Assembly (NCBI GenBank): GCA_030737875.1
Contig: CM060922.1
Coordinates: 299,699,456-299,763,455, forward strand
Source: Allium sativum
Lineage: Eukaryota; Streptophyta; Magnoliopsida; Asparagales; Amaryllidaceae
Direction of reading: 5' to 3'
Length of the DNA stretch: 64,000 bases
The position numbers were made by a program, and so were the translations under genes. Shown here one piece after another: positions 1 to 12,480 of the stretch. The notes under the pieces were generated by a model, which was not told the origin of the DNA, ran no database searches, and saw nothing but the letters and a program-made list of their open reading frames with translations. The number at the start of each line of letters is the position of its first letter. Position 1 is the first letter of the stretch.

Positions 1-950
1 GGGGTATGGCCTGTTGCCGATTTATACGTTGTCCTGTAGGCCCATAGTGCTAAGGGTAATTCATCAACCCACATGGCTCTGGTCCGCTTTAGTCTTCTTT
101 TCAGAATGGACTTAATCACTTTATTCGTCGCTTCAACCTGTCCGTTCGGCTGCGGATGTGCCACAGAGGTGTACCGTTTCTCAATGTTGTATTTCTGGCA
201 GAAGTCTCTGAATTCAGTGCTATCGAACTGAGTCCCGTTGTCAGTTATAACGATCTTTGGGATCCTAAATCGACAGATGATGTTCCAAACGACAAAGTTG
301 ATCACTCGTTTGGTTGTGATTGTAGTCAGTGGCTCAGCCTCGACCCACTTAGTGAAGTAGTCTACAGCCACAATAGCGAACTCTGCTCCACCCTTAGCTT
401 TGGGGAGACTTCCAATGATATCAATTCCCCACATAGCGAAGGGCCATGGGCTTGTCATTGTTTTTAACTAACCAGGAGGTGCCCTAGGTATTTTTGAAAA
501 TCTTTGGCATGCATCACACCGTCGTGCATACTTCGCCGCATCTTTGTTTATGGTAGGCCAGAAATAACCATGCTGCAACACCTTTTTTGCCAATGTTTGT
601 CCTCCAGTGTGATCGCCGCATTCTCCCTCATGCACCTCCTGCAGTACACGCTTGATGTCGTCTTGAGCTATACACTGGAGAAGGGGCATCGAAAATCCCT
701 GTCTGTAAAGGACTCTGCCTTGCAGAACGTATCGGGAAGCTTTACGAAATACTTTACGCCTCTCGCTTTTCTTGGTCGGAAGCATTCCATTCATCAAGAA
801 ATTCTTTAGAGGGGTCATCCATGACTCCCTTTCTGGTTCCGTCTCTAGTACCGGATCAATTTCCATCTGATCTATACTAGGAGACCGAAGTACTTCAATT
901 GGGGCTAGCCCGGTCTCTTCAGGATCGTCGGAACTAGCCATCTTTGCCAA
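1..950 (-). pseudogene. Element F integrase (zinc finger plus DDE core), partial
   Basis: Integrase inserts the cDNA copy into chromosomal DNA. The HHCC zinc-binding region lies at about 470-650, ending in the CDACQRF segment. A TAG at 468-470 interrupts the frame, which then stays open to position 1. This part has no usable ATG, so it is easily missed. The core shows an aspartate in the WGIDII segment, an aspartate in ITDNGTQF and a glutamate in GQVEATNK, so the catalytic DDE triad is present. The C-terminal part lies beyond the left edge. One stop codon makes it a pseudogene; the domain itself is well kept. Confidence 0.9.
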
Positions 951-2936
951 CTTATCTGCCTATTGATTCTATGATCACGGAATATGAGAAATGCTGTAGT
1001 GACCGAAGCCGTTCAGCAACTCCTTCACTTTCTCCAAGTATAAAATCATTCTTGGACTTTTGGCTTGGAATTTTCCAGTATCCTGGTTCACAACTAACTT
1101 GGAGTCGCAAAATATGTCTAGCTTTGTGATTTCCAACTCCTTTGCGATCCTTAGTCCAGCTATCAGGGCTTCATATTCGGAGTCGTTGTTAGTGGCGTGA
1201 AACTCCATCCGGATAGCATAGGATATCAGCTGTTTCTTGGGAGTTTCAAGCACTATTCCAGCGCCGGATCTCTTGTCATTCCTAGTGCCATCAGTATACA
1301 ATCTCCAGGCACTGGGGTCGAGAAGTAACTTTGAGGGGTCAACTTCTTCGTTCGCTGTATCTTCCTCCGGGACAGTAAACTCTGCTATGAAGTCGGCTAT
1401 CACTTGCCCCCGTACTAACCGCCGGGGCTGAAAGTTCAGATCAAATTGACTCAACTCAATGTTCCATTTGAGTAGTCTTCCAGACGCTTCTGGCCTCTGT
1501 AGAACTTGCTTGAGTGGATGATCAGTGTATACGATAATGGGATGAGCCTGAAAATAATGTCGAAGCTTTCTAGAGGCAATCAGAAAACTGTACGCCAACT
1601 TTTCTATCCTTGGATAATTACGCTCTGCTGCCGTCAATTTTTTGCTCACATAATACACTGGTCTTTGAACTTTATCTTCTTCTCTCACCAATGCTGACCT
1701 GATCGCGTGGGACGACACTGCCAAGTACACGAATAAGTCCTCGTGATCCACCGGGTTAGATAATATCGGAGGTTTCTCCAGGTGACTCAACAAGTTCTGA
1801 AATGCTTCTATGCAGTCGGGCATCCATTTGAAGTGGCGTTTTCCTCGCTTTATCAATTCGAAGAATGGGATGCATTTGTCCGTAGCCCTGGAGATGAATC
1901 TGCTTAGTGCGGCTACTTTCCCTGCAAGGCTTTGCACATCTTTAATTTGCCTAGGCTCCTGAATGTCTCTGATTGCTGCGATCTGATCTGGATTAATATC
2001 AATCCCACGAGAACTGATGATGAATCCCAAGAATTTTCCGTAGGCGACCCCGAATGAACATTTTGTTGGGTTGAGTTTCATCCCGTACTTTCGAAGAATG
2101 CCAAACATCTCTGCCAAGTCCGTAGTGTGATTGGAGGATTGTCTGGACTTAACCAACATGGCGTCGACGTATACTTCCATTGTTTTCCCAATCTGGTTAT
2201 AGAACATTCTGTTCACTAACCGTTGATATGTAGCGCCTGCGTTCTTCAAGCCAAAGGGCATTACCACGTAGTAGTATAATCCCAGATCCGTAATGAAGCT
2301 AGTGTGTTCTTGATCTGGAACATGCATTGGAATCTGGTTATATCCTGAATAAGCATCCATAAAGGAGAGAAGTTCATGACCCGCCGTTGAGTCCACCAAC
2401 TGATCGATCCTGGGTAACGGAAAACTGTCTTTCGGGCATGCTTTATTCAAATCCGAGAAATCGATACATGTTCGCCACTTCCCGTTGGCCTTCTTTACCA
2501 GAACTGGATTTGAAATCCAGTCTGGGTAGATTGAGTCTCTGATAAATCCATTACTCTTTAGCTTTCCAACTTCTTCTTTCAAGGTAGCGGACCTCTCTGG
2601 GCCCATCATTCGTCTTTTTTGTTTTACCGGAGGATGCTTAGGGTTAATGCTTAATGAATGGCTCATGATTGATGGAGATATCCCGCACATGTCTGCGTGG
2701 GTCCAAGCAAATACATCCAAATTATCTTTCAAGAAATCCGTCAGTTCTTTAGCTAAATTCGGATTTAACTGGGATCCAATCTTAAGGACCTTCTCTGGGT
2801 CACTATCATCGATCGGTACATCCACAGTTGTCTCGTTGGGAGTCGCCATTCTGCCCCCAGGTTCTTTGTCATCTCTGGGATCTATATCCTCGGGCAACTC
2901 TCTAGGCGACTCTCCTACGGTTATCCTCTTTAATTG
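951..2936 (-). pseudogene. Element F reverse transcriptase, RNase H and second (archaeal-like) RNase H
   Basis: This is a 640-residue open stretch (2897 down to 978) in frame with the gag-protease part upstream. RT motifs are clear: a KKANGKWR block near residue 135, LPRIDQLVD near 161, MPFGLKNAGATYQ near 213. The catalytic box reads YVDA at residues 243-246 (codon 2160-2162) where the family has two aspartates, so polymerase activity should be lost. The first RNase H follows (YTDHPLKQ segment). A second RNase H begins with YTDGTRND near residue 535, as in Tat elements. Three in-frame stops crowd together at 975-977, 969-971 and 960-962, just before the integrase part. Frame is unchanged across them. 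Confidence 0.9.
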
Positions 2937-4430
2937 CTATGAGGTCTCCGCCCTTGTGGGGGGAGAAGCGCCCTTGGTTTCTATGTCTCCTCCGTTGCGG
3001 AGTAGCTTTAGCTCTGCAATATAACATGCTCGTGTGGCAACCTGATCTCTTCTGACAATACCAACACCAGCTTCTGTAGGAAACTTCAATAATAAGCACC
3101 ATGGGGCTATACAGGCTCTAAACTTTGCGAGGGCCGGTCGGCCCAAGAATGCATTATAGGGTGATTCAATACCCAAAACTACGAAGTGAAGAATTCTCAC
3201 TCTCTGGCGTTCTCCTTCCCCAAGTGTAACTGGTAGCTCTACATAACCAATTGGAGCAGTGGATGCTCTGTTAAATCCACGGATCCATCCCTCACAGGGC
3301 TTCAAGTCTTTTATCTCGAGATTCATCTGGTCGAATGTCTTTTTGAAAAGAATGTTGACGGAACTCCCTTTATCCACCAAGACTTTATGAATAGTGGCCG
3401 GGCCAATAGATACTGTGATTACAAATGGATCTTCGCTCGGGGCATGGACTCCAACGCTTTCTCGTTCGCGGAAAACGACGTCGTTGGACATCATCTTTTG
3501 TTGCTTTACCGGGACGTTGTCTTCAGGGTTGCTACACTCCCCTACCCCGAGGTGCTGCTTGGCTGCATTGACATACTGATCCAATGCCTTGGAACCGTTC
3601 CCGGCGAGATAAAGACCTCCGATTATGGTATTGATAACAAGGTCCTTTCCCTTTTGCTGGGCAGTTGGCCTGACAGCGGGTTGATTCTGGTTCTGATTTG
3701 GGGCTTGTACGGCTTGCCCCCTGTCTCTGGGTGTCACTCTGTATTCATCCAATTTTCCTTCTCGGAGAAGCCTCTCGACCACATCTCTTAGGTGACGGCA
3801 TTCATTTGTCGAATGGCCATGAATCTGATGTAAGAGACAAAACTTCCCCGTTTCACGTTCTTTCTCCGTCGACTCTCTGGGAGGAGGCCTTTTATTTTGG
3901 AGGACGTTGTACGAATCCATGAAGATATTCTCCAAAGTATCATTTATTGGCGTATAACTCTCAAAAGACCTGGGACGAGTCCTTCTCTGGGAGTCGTTCC
4001 CTCGATTCCTCTTCCGGTTGTTGCCATTACTGTTATTACCATTGTTTCCTGACTGACGACCACCCTGGTTCCGGTTTCCGACATTAACCTCGACCTTCCC
4101 CGAGCTGTCTCCTGTCTGCTTAATGGAGACATTGCTCTGGATTTCCTCTTTATCGGCCGTTTTTGCCTTTGGGTTAGCATATACTTCCTCCCAGCGTAAA
4201 TGCACGTTAGCTTTTTCATAGAATAATTCTCTAGTATGAGGTGGCTTGTCGGCCAGGTATCTCCCAAATTCGGTGTCTTTATCTACCCCATCAATTAGGG
4301 CTGCCACAACAGTTGGCTCATGAGGATCTTTGACTTCAGTAGCGGCTAGGTTGAAATGGTCTAGATACACCCTCAAACTCTCGCCTGGTCGTTGCTTGAC
4401 AAGGAACAAGTCAATCACACTCTTCGTCTT
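2937..4430 (-). pseudogene. Element F gag C-terminal part and aspartic protease
   Basis: This is an open frame between a TAA at 4431-4433 and a TAG at 2937-2939. The start matches the capsid-like part of Tat gag (FLVKQRPGESLRVYL). A variant zinc knuckle of the C-x2-H-x4-H-x4-C type lies at residues 194-207 (CLLHQIHGHSTNEC). An N/G/R-rich linker precedes it. The retropepsin-like domain follows at residues 325-450; its active-site segment reads VLVDKGSS (residues 347-354, Lys codon 3369-3371). Retropepsins have D-T-G or D-S-G there, so the lysine probably abolishes processing. It shares one frame with both neighbours, so it was part of one polyprotein. Confidence 0.85.
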
Positions 4431-5755
4431 TTATGCAGAAATGCGGAACTGTTCCACAAACCTTTCACTCAACTCCCTGAAGCTGGAAATTGATCTTGCT
4501 GGTAAGCGAGTAAACCATAATAACGCTACATCCTCCAGGAATATGGAAAATGCTTTGCACTTGACAGCGTCAGAAGCTGCGGCAGCGGTCATTGACCAAG
4601 AATATCTCATCAGATGTTGGACGGGATCAGATCTACCCGCGTAACGGTTCATCTGCGGCATGTTGAAGTGCCTCAGGAACGTCACATCTAAAATGTCATC
4701 AGTGAAAGGGGTGTGACTGCGGTCAATTCCCCAATCTTCATTCCGTTGTCCACGGCTATCTGCCAGAATTTGATGGATCATAGCCGCAACATTTGCACTG
4801 GTCAGCAGAGGCTCGGGGTCAGCGCTTCTTGCTCGGTGGGATTCTCTAATCTCCCTTCCAAGAGCGGCCACAAAATCCGGGGCTCGGATTGGGCTTCGAT
4901 GCCCCCTGTTACCATGAGCATTTGTACGGCGAAGGGGCTGAGGTAGTTTATTCTGAATAGGGTTGTCCACACCTCGAGCTCTGGGAGTTGCGACATGATC
5001 ATTCACATTGCGGTTTGAGGGCCCTGCACCCAGTGCCTCTTCTTCCCGTGATGGCAGGGTTCCAAATCGAAGTTTCTATATGTTTTCAGGCCTGTCATAT
5101 GGTCGCCGCAGAGGTCTTGGCGATTCCTCTGACGAAGAAGAGTACTCTGGGGTGAGCGGACGAACTGGGGGCGTCCTTTGCCTTCCGAGATCATTGAGCC
5201 TTCTATCCATAGCAGTCAAGTTCTGTCGCAGAACGGAGCTCTCCTGCCTTTGAGCAGCTAATTCATCAAACAGCCTCTCCCACATTTCAGAAAAGCGAGA
5301 AAGATCTCCCTCAGTAATGGGAGCAGAAGGGTCATATTGATCATCATCATTTTCTCTTATGCACAATGAGCTTGAGCTAGGTCGAGCAGAGGGGCCAGGA
5401 CGGTAGGAGCAAGCCATAGGCTCCTTTCCAGGTCGAGTCGCAATCTGGTCATCACTTCGGATCGTGGTGGATCGGTGCCTGTGATTCGGTACGCCCCCTG
5501 AGGTTGGTTCGTGGTCACGGTATGCGGAGGATTCAGGGCGTTATCACGGGATCGAGTAACAACCCCTCCAGCTTCTCGGTTCGCAGCGCCTCCCTCGAGC
5601 CGGATCATGGCACCCTGATTGGTTCGGGTCGCCCCCATGTCCTCGCGATCCGCGGTCCCCTCGACGACCTGCTCGTGTGCACTTTCGCCAACCACTTCAT
5701 TCGCGACTTCATTCGCTTGCGAAGCTCGCACTTCCTTAGACTTCTTTCCAGCTAT
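4431..5755 (-). pseudogene. Element F gag N-terminal part
   Basis: Two open stretches (5006-4431 and 5417-5076) lie in the same frame as downstream pol, separated by a stop at 5076-5078. A third stretch (about 5755-5357) lies in another frame, so an indel must sit within about 5357-5440. The 5006-4431 part includes the capsid-like segment VTFLRHFNMPQMNRYAGRSD followed by an LWFTRLP motif, as in plant gypsy gag. No ATG opens the N-terminal stretch. ATA at 5753-5755, followed by GCTGGAAAG in frame, is a plausible ruined start; this is inference. The fragments are certain to be gag; exact boundaries are not. Confidence 0.75.
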
Positions 5756-5870
5756 GATATTAGATGTCGCTGGAATCTTCAGAAATCTGAACAGTGAAGT
5801 TTTGGGACTGTTTTCTTCGGACTTTCAAATCCAAATAGTAGAATAGCAATCCGGTAGGCTGAAAATTCAA

Positions 5871-5888
5871 TTCTCAGTGAAAGCACCA
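5871..5888 (-). promoter_or_regulatory. Element F primer binding site
   Basis: On the minus strand the LTR ends in CTAACA; three bases later comes TGGTGCTTTCACTGAGAA, which starts with the TGG needed to pair with a tRNA CCA end. I do not assign the tRNA. Position next to the LTR end supports the call. Confidence 0.7.
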
Positions 5889-5891
5889 AAA

Positions 5892-6597
5892 TGTTAGATC
5901 AAAATTTGGACCTAACACCCAAATTGTTCTGACTCGTAGAGAATTATAACTGGAGAATGAAGAAAAAGCAGAAAACACACAGAATTTATAGTGGTTCGGT
6001 GTTAACAAGCCTACGCCTACTTTATATGTTATCAATTATACTTTGAATGCTAGTACAATCAATGATTTCTCTCAAGCTCACTCTTACAATTATGATTTCT
6101 CTCAGTAATCTCGTAGTAAAACAGATAAGAAATAGTGGTATTACAGTAATGGTGGAATCAGTGCTCAATACTGCCAAAAGGATCCTCAAAAATGCTAGTC
6201 TCTGTGCTATTTATAGCTGATTCTGTCAGGCGGTTCGCGGTCACACGTGGTGCAGATCCCGAGAAAATCGGATCGGATCAAACGTTGAGGAGGAATTGGT
6301 CAATATGACAGTTTTGGACAGGTGTCGCGAGATCCGTGCATTTCAGATTGCTGAAGACCAGTTCGTGGCCACCGTTACGTCGTCTATGCTCGGGTCGGTG
6401 CGATGTAATGTGGACGGTTCGGATCGAGCTAAAGCCAGCGGATCGGATCGTGCTTTGTGTCGGCGATCCGAGGGTGCTTGGCGATTCGAAGGGTGGTGAG
6501 TGATCGTGACTTGATCTCTGAAGGTTGAAAGGAATGACGCTCCGTATTCTCTTCCCGTATGTGAACCTTAGTGGCTTGGTCAAAAAGCTAGCCAACA
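5892..6597 (-). repeat. Element F 5' LTR (706 bp)
   Basis: On the minus strand it starts TGTTGGCTAGC and ends ATCTAACA, with TG..CA termini. The primer binding site follows directly on one side and unrelated AT-rich DNA lies on the other. It contains a TATA box and the transcript leader. Bases 6598-6602 (ccttt) are one half of the expected target-site duplication; the other half is outside the window. Confidence 0.85.
6208..6215 (-). promoter_or_regulatory. TATA box in element F LTR
   Basis: TATAAATA on the minus strand, about 380 bp from the LTR start, in the context GCTATAAATAGCAC. It would place the U3/R border near 6180. Confidence 0.6.
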
Positions 6598-7668
6598 CCT
6601 TTATTTTTTAAGGTGCTAAATGGTTAATAAGGTAAAATTACCTTTATTTGTTAAGGGGCTACTTTCCTCATTGGTACCCCCTTTAACTATTTTTGAAAGA
6701 AAAAAATTTGACCCTCCTTAACAATATTTGGAGTGTCAATAACAATGCCTTTATTTTTGTGAGCAAATGCGGAAGCCCTGCCTTTACATTTCATGCCCAA
6801 ACCTTTTCTAAATCTAATTAGATTAGTTTAGGCCTTCAAAGCAAGAATTGGAGATTGAAATTCATATCTTAAGATTGTAGATGCTTAGATTTCCTTTCCG
6901 TATGAGGTAAGTTCCGTGGATCTGATTCTAGTTCATTCTTTTGTTTTCTTTTGGGTTCTGAATTGTAAATTTTTGGTTATTAAAGTATTGAATAAAATTA
7001 GGGAGACACCACATTAACAATTATGAATCAGATCCAGGAATTGGAAAACTAACAAATGAGTGAATTTAAATTATGCCTTTTGGTAATGGAATATTTTTCA
7101 TTTAAATTCCCCATAATTCTTAATGTAATAAATAGTGGAAATTATGGTAATTGTGATGTAATTCATTTATTAAAAGCGTTAGGAATATTACTATTGTTTA
7201 AATTCATTCCTATATCCTCCTATTTGGACTGAAAAAATTATTATAATGACAAGATTGTAAATTTAACAATGATTTTGTGTATATTCCCAAAGTATATTAT
7301 TTAGCATGTAATTAAAAGATTGAGTAGAAAAAAATTACAGTAAAATGTGGAAAAATGGAACAGAAAATAGTAAGCATAATTGTGTACAAAAATTTAGTGT
7401 AATTTAATTGAAATCGGGAAATAAGGTAAGAAGACAGGAGATAATATATAACTAAAAAAAGGAAATTAGTAGTAGACTGAGTTAGTTGGGAGTAAAAAAG
7501 GGATACATTTCCATAATTACCATTATGGTAAATTAGAAAGAACGTAGTTACAAAAAAAAAAGAATGGTAATAAGGATTAGCATGAAATAGAGGATTTTGT
7601 TGTATTGCTTACTAATCATGTGTGTGTATACACACGCACACACCCCATGACGTAATAAAGGGAAATCA
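6598..7668. other. AT-rich spacer, no gene seen
   Basis: It lies between the end of element F and the duplicated block. It has no open frame of note and no retroelement terminus I could recognise. A short alternating TG/CA purine-pyrimidine run sits at about 7619-7643. It may be older repeat debris. Confidence 0.6.
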
Positions 7669-10281
7669 CTTGCAGGTATGAACCTTAATTGATGTATATT
7701 ATGAAAATAGATTTTAGTATATTTCCACCAATTAACTTGACAAAGTTTGTGAAATATTTCCTGTTATAATAGGGATTCCAAAGACGGTAAACAAAAAGTA
7801 GCAACAGTAAGGGTTAGCTTAAATAATAATGAACATAGGGAAAATGTGATAAACATGGAATATAACCTATTATGAACAATTATATTGAATGGAGATGAAA
7901 TACAATAAATAGACTTGTCCTAGCGGTAAGTGGAATTTTATCGTCGGTTATAATAAAAGATAAGATGGGAACTTATTAATAGATCTTAGTTAAGTGAACT
8001 AAGTTAATAAGTAAACCTGCAATAATGGTTGTGGTAAGACTATAACATGACGTTAAAATTACATGGAAAAAAGAGGCATATTATTAGTAAACTTATGAAT
8101 ACGGAAATATTAAGTTCAATGAATGTAATAATAATAAGCGAAAGTCCATTCCAATTTAATAATTTTATATGTGATCAAAGACAATATATGTTATTAATTA
8201 CTATAATTTTTTTTAATATTTTCAGTGTATACAACAGATATGAATTAACTTTTTAATGGTGTATGTTGAAATTGGAAAACCTTCACCATTGAGAAGTTTG
8301 TATTCTTATGCATGACTTCAAGGATAAGGATGAAAATCGACTAATGTAGCCAATTTCTCCTAAAGCATATAAGAGCGCAAGACAACAATTTCCCTTCCTC
8401 AAATTTTCATTTCATAATTTTAACTTTTCTCTTTTTTTTTGGGTTATATACGGAGAATAGAGAAACTAGTTCTTCTAATATGATGAATAGAAGCAATAAC
8501 GCTAACTATCATATATTATTTACTTTCTAGTTTGAAAATAACATATACCTCAAACTAAATATGGAATGTAATGTTATCAACGTTTAGTTTAAAAAAAGAA
8601 CATGTTTAACGAATCGAATCAACAATGTCAAAGTATTGCTATGTCTAAACAACCTAGGACATCATTTCATGTCTCCAGCTTCAAGCATGATAGATGATTG
8701 GTGGATTATAATTTCATATGTGATAAAATGAAAATATATGTTATTATATTAAAAAAAATCAATATTTTCAGTATATATAACATATATGAATTAATTGTTC
8801 AATGATGTAGCTTGAAATTGGAAAAACCTTCACCGCTGAGAAGTTTGTATTCTAATGCATGCCTTTGAGGATAAGAATGAAAAGAAACTAATGCAACAAA
8901 TTTCTCAAAGCTTGTAAGAGAAAAAGACAACAATTTTCCTTTCTTAATTTGTCATTTCTTAATTCTAAATTCTCTCTCTCTCTCCCCCTCTCTTTTGTTG
9001 TGGAGAAAAAAGATCCTAGTTCTTATAATATGATGAATTGAAGCAATAACATTAATTATCATATATTATTTACTTTCTAGTTTGAAAATAACGTATACCT
9101 CAAAATAAATATGGAATGTAATGTTATCAATGTTTACTTTAAAAGAAGAAAATATTTAATGAATCGAATCAATAATGTCAAGGTATTGTTATGTCTAAAC
9201 TGCCTAGGACATCATTTTATGTCTCTAATTTCGAAGATCATAGACGTTTGGCAGATTACAATTTCATATGTGATAAAAATGACAATATATGTTATTGCTG
9301 TAAAAAAATAAGTATTTTCTTTGCTTGTAAACTCCAAGGAAGTATGCAAATGCCCCATCAACTTGCAAGTACGAATATTAATTGATGTATATTATGAAAA
9401 TAGATTTTAGTATATTTCCACCAATCAACTTGACCAAGTATGTGAAGTATTTCCTGTTATAATAGGGATTCCATAGACGGTAAATAAAAAAATTAGCAAC
9501 AGTAAGAGTTCGTTTAAATAATAAGAAACCTAGGGAAAATGTGATAAACATGGAATATAACCTATTATAAACAATTATATTGAATGGAGATGAAATACAA
9601 TAGATAGACTTGTCCTAGTGGCAAGTGGAATTTTAGCGTGGGTTATAATAAAAGATAAGATGAGAACTTATTAATAAATGTTAGTTAAGTGAACTAAGTT
9701 AATAAGTAAACCCACAACAATGGTTGTGGTAACACTATAACTTGAGGTTAAAATTACATGGAAAAAAGAGGCATATTATTAGTAAACTTATGAATACGGA
9801 AATATTAAGTTCAATGAACGTAATAATAATAAGCGAAAGTCCATTTCGATTTAATTTTTTTATATGTGATCAAAATGACAGTATATGTTATTAATTACTG
9901 TAATTTTTTTAATATTTCTAGTCTATACAACACATATGAATTAACTTTTCAATGGTGTATGTTGAAATTGGAAAACCTACACCGCTGAGAAGTTTGTATT
10001 CTTATGCATGACTTCAAGGATAAGGATGAAAATCGACTAATATAGCCAATTTCTCCCAAAGCATATAAGAGCGCAAGACAACAGTTTCCTTCCTTAATTT
10101 GTCATTTCAAAATTTTAATTTTTCTCCTTTTTTTTGGGTTATATATGTAGAACAGAGAGACTAATTCTTCTAATACGATGAATAGAAGCAATAACACTAA
10201 TTATCATATATTATTTACTTTCTAGTTTGAAAATAACATATGCCTCAAAATATATACGAAATGTAATGTTATCAACGTTTA
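7669..10281. repeat. Local direct duplication with about 550-bp sub-units
   Basis: The block 7669-8575 recurs at 9361-10281 at a spacing of about 1.69 kb with roughly 90 percent identity by eye. Between them a shorter unit of about 550 bp recurs. Landmarks are the TTGAAATTGGAAAA motif near 8266, 8813 and 9959, and the AAATATGGAATGTAATG motif near 8563, 9103 and (diverged) 10252. Each full unit has a CATATAAGAGC-like or degenerate TATA segment followed by CA-rich and CT-rich leader-like sequence. There is no coding capacity. The right copy is cut by insertion of element E at 10282. It could be tandem copies of a gene's upstream region or an unclassified repeat. Confidence 0.75.
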
Positions 10282-11098
10282 TATAACGACTCGAACTTCC
10301 CTGGTCTTCGAAGAGAAGAGAAAGAATGGATTTTCTGAGAACACGACAAATAAGAACACAAACAGAAGAACATTTCATTGCTTATTACAACAATTTATGT
10401 CAGAGTACACGAATATACAAAGTATGAATAAATATTACACATTAGAGATTAAAATACATTACATAGCAGCGGAAAATAGTACAAAACATAAGTGAAAGAG
10501 ATAAATGGGTACAGAGCTTTCCGAATATCGTTCCAGCTGTAAACCAGGATCCTGTGAATATAAATCTACAAAAACCAAAACTGCTAGCTGCCCATGTGGA
10601 AAATAAGGGAACCCAGAGTTTAGGCCAAAACAATAAACTCCAGGTCAGTCATGTGACTGGTGTGACAACTAAAACAGTTATTTAAAAATTTACTTTATAA
10701 ACAGAGTAAATCAAGGGACCACGCCCTATAACATGGAACGGGTTTCTTCCCAAGAACACCAGTGCATATGACAAACAACGCAATGCTAAATAAAGAAAAT
10801 GAAGCTATTATAAGACCCAGGTCCCATCACACAAGGCAACGCAAGCCGGAGGATAGGGTTTTACCTTATAATAGCCAAATAATGCTTGATACGAATAAAA
10901 CAAAAGTATTTTATATTATTACTAGTGTGTGTATGTTTCAAAAGCAAATTCAATCATAAATATCAATCCTACATGGCATAGCTACCATCTACTATGTTGC
11001 CATATATAAGTTACAATCAAATCCGTAAATTTGTATTGGAAATTTGGATTTCGTCATGAGTCTAGGCAAGGGATGTACTCCTTTTCGCTTCGAGACAC
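10282..11098 (-). repeat. Element E 3' LTR, piece 1 (LTR end)
   Basis: Aligns with 62186-63002, the same part of the E 5' LTR, from tataacgac through the gagacac junction. Contains the conserved GAGTTTA/TAAACTC hairpin (10616-10640). It ends at GACAC (11094-11098), which is duplicated at 31830-31834 on the far side of element A. Confidence 0.85.
10616..10640. other. Conserved short hairpin, E 3' LTR copy
   Basis: GAGTTTA and TAAACTC form a 7-bp perfect stem around an 11-base loop. The same stem occurs at the equivalent place in four other giant LTR copies in the window. Confidence 0.6.
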
Positions 11099-11879
11099 TA
11101 TAACGACCCAAATTTTTGAACGATTAATTTTAAATATTTAATATGGTTTTAAATATTAAGTTGATAGTATAAATGAATTTTTATATTAAGTTATTGATTT
11201 AATAATCGAATTTTATTTTATATCGAATATATTAAATTATCATAATACGAAATATAATTGAAATCGAAGTTAAGAACTGAATCAAAACAATTCAAATGAC
11301 CAGTATACATTCTATTTGAATATAGAAGATAATAAAAATAATTTATTAGTAGCGAATTAATTAGTTGTGAATTTAAATTATATTATATTAATGTAATATG
11401 ATATATACATTGAAATTAAATATCAAAATATATTCGGTTCAGTTCAAAATAACGCAATGATATTGAAACGTCAGTCCGTAGGCTAAAACAGCGGTTCATG
11501 ATTTAAATTAATGGACCCTGAGATATGTGATTGTGGATAGGTTCAAAATCAAATCAGAATCTATAAAAAAGAAATAAAAATATCTTTATATCAAATCGCA
11601 GTTAAATCAAAGTCAATTCGAATTTAATTAAAATGTACATTAATGCAGACATAATTTCTTCGCCCCTAAGTATACATCTTCTATAAAATCATGATAAATC
11701 CCAGCTCTCATTCCTTTTATTTTCGTTCTATGGCGAATCAAATGGAGAGCTTTGAAATCAAATAAAATGAAAATGGCTCTTCCGTATATAGTCAAACTTC
11801 CCCTTTTGTTTCTTCTAAAACCAATCGAGCATAATAAATAGAAAGGCCACCATTTTAAAAGTCAAATCGGAACGCCAGA

Positions 11880-12480
11880 AGTAAGATCGCAAGTCCTAGA
11901 GGAGCAAGTAGAAGTCGTGCTTTCCAAAAGTAGTGGGGTTCAGACCTCCAACTTATTCCACGTGATGGCTTTAACCCACTAATCGACGCGACGATGGGGA
12001 AACAAGGTGAGGGTTCGGCTCAGGGAAGTCGCGACATCAATTAAATTATAAGGGGTTCGACTACTTCGTGTCCACCCTAAAGTTCATCACGATTTGATAA
12101 GGAGTATTGAAGTCTCATATTGCGGTTGTCAGATAGGAAGGGATGCGCGATAAAGCCATTTGGGGAATTTCAAAATTTGTGATGGTATGGTTCGATCTGG
12201 TTCTCATTTTGTGGCTAGGGCGGTGTTTGATTGTCTGATGCGAACTGGGGATCGTCTGAACTAATGTCGATCTTTGTTTGGTTTTGGCTTGTATTGGGGA
12301 GATGTTTAATGAACGGTATATGGTGTATGGCATGGTAGTTTTGAACGTGATTTAGATTTAAATTAATTTCATGATTTGGAATAACAAGCCTAGGAAGAGC
12401 AGACTAAAGGGCACGTTGGCCTGACTGGTCGTGACAAAGAGAATGGTCGGTCATGGAATGGCAAATGCCAGAATATTTTA
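11880..12480 (+). other. GC-richer block in A 5' LTR
   Basis: A block with clearly higher GC than the AT-rich LTR around it, about 0.8-1.4 kb from the LTR start. The same sequence is in the 3' LTR at about 26275-26890. Elements B and E have unrelated GC-rich sequence at the same relative place. No coding frame is convincing. Confidence 0.5.

Larger units (their letters stand above)
1..6597 (-). mobile_element. Element F: Tat-like Ty3/gypsy retrotransposon, left part outside window
   Basis: On the minus strand the order is LTR (5892-6597), primer binding site, gag, protease, reverse transcriptase, RNase H, a second RNase H and integrase, running off the left edge inside the integrase core. 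Gag-protease-RT-RNaseH-integrase order defines Ty3/gypsy, and a second RNase H between the first and integrase is typical of the Tat clade. The coding region is essentially one frame over 5.7 kb but carries at least seven in-frame stops and one frameshift, so this copy is defective. The other LTR is not in the window. Confidence 0.92.

Noticed and set aside
156..467. 103-codon plus-strand open frame
   Set aside because: It is the antisense of the F integrase core, which has the conserved domain on the minus strand.
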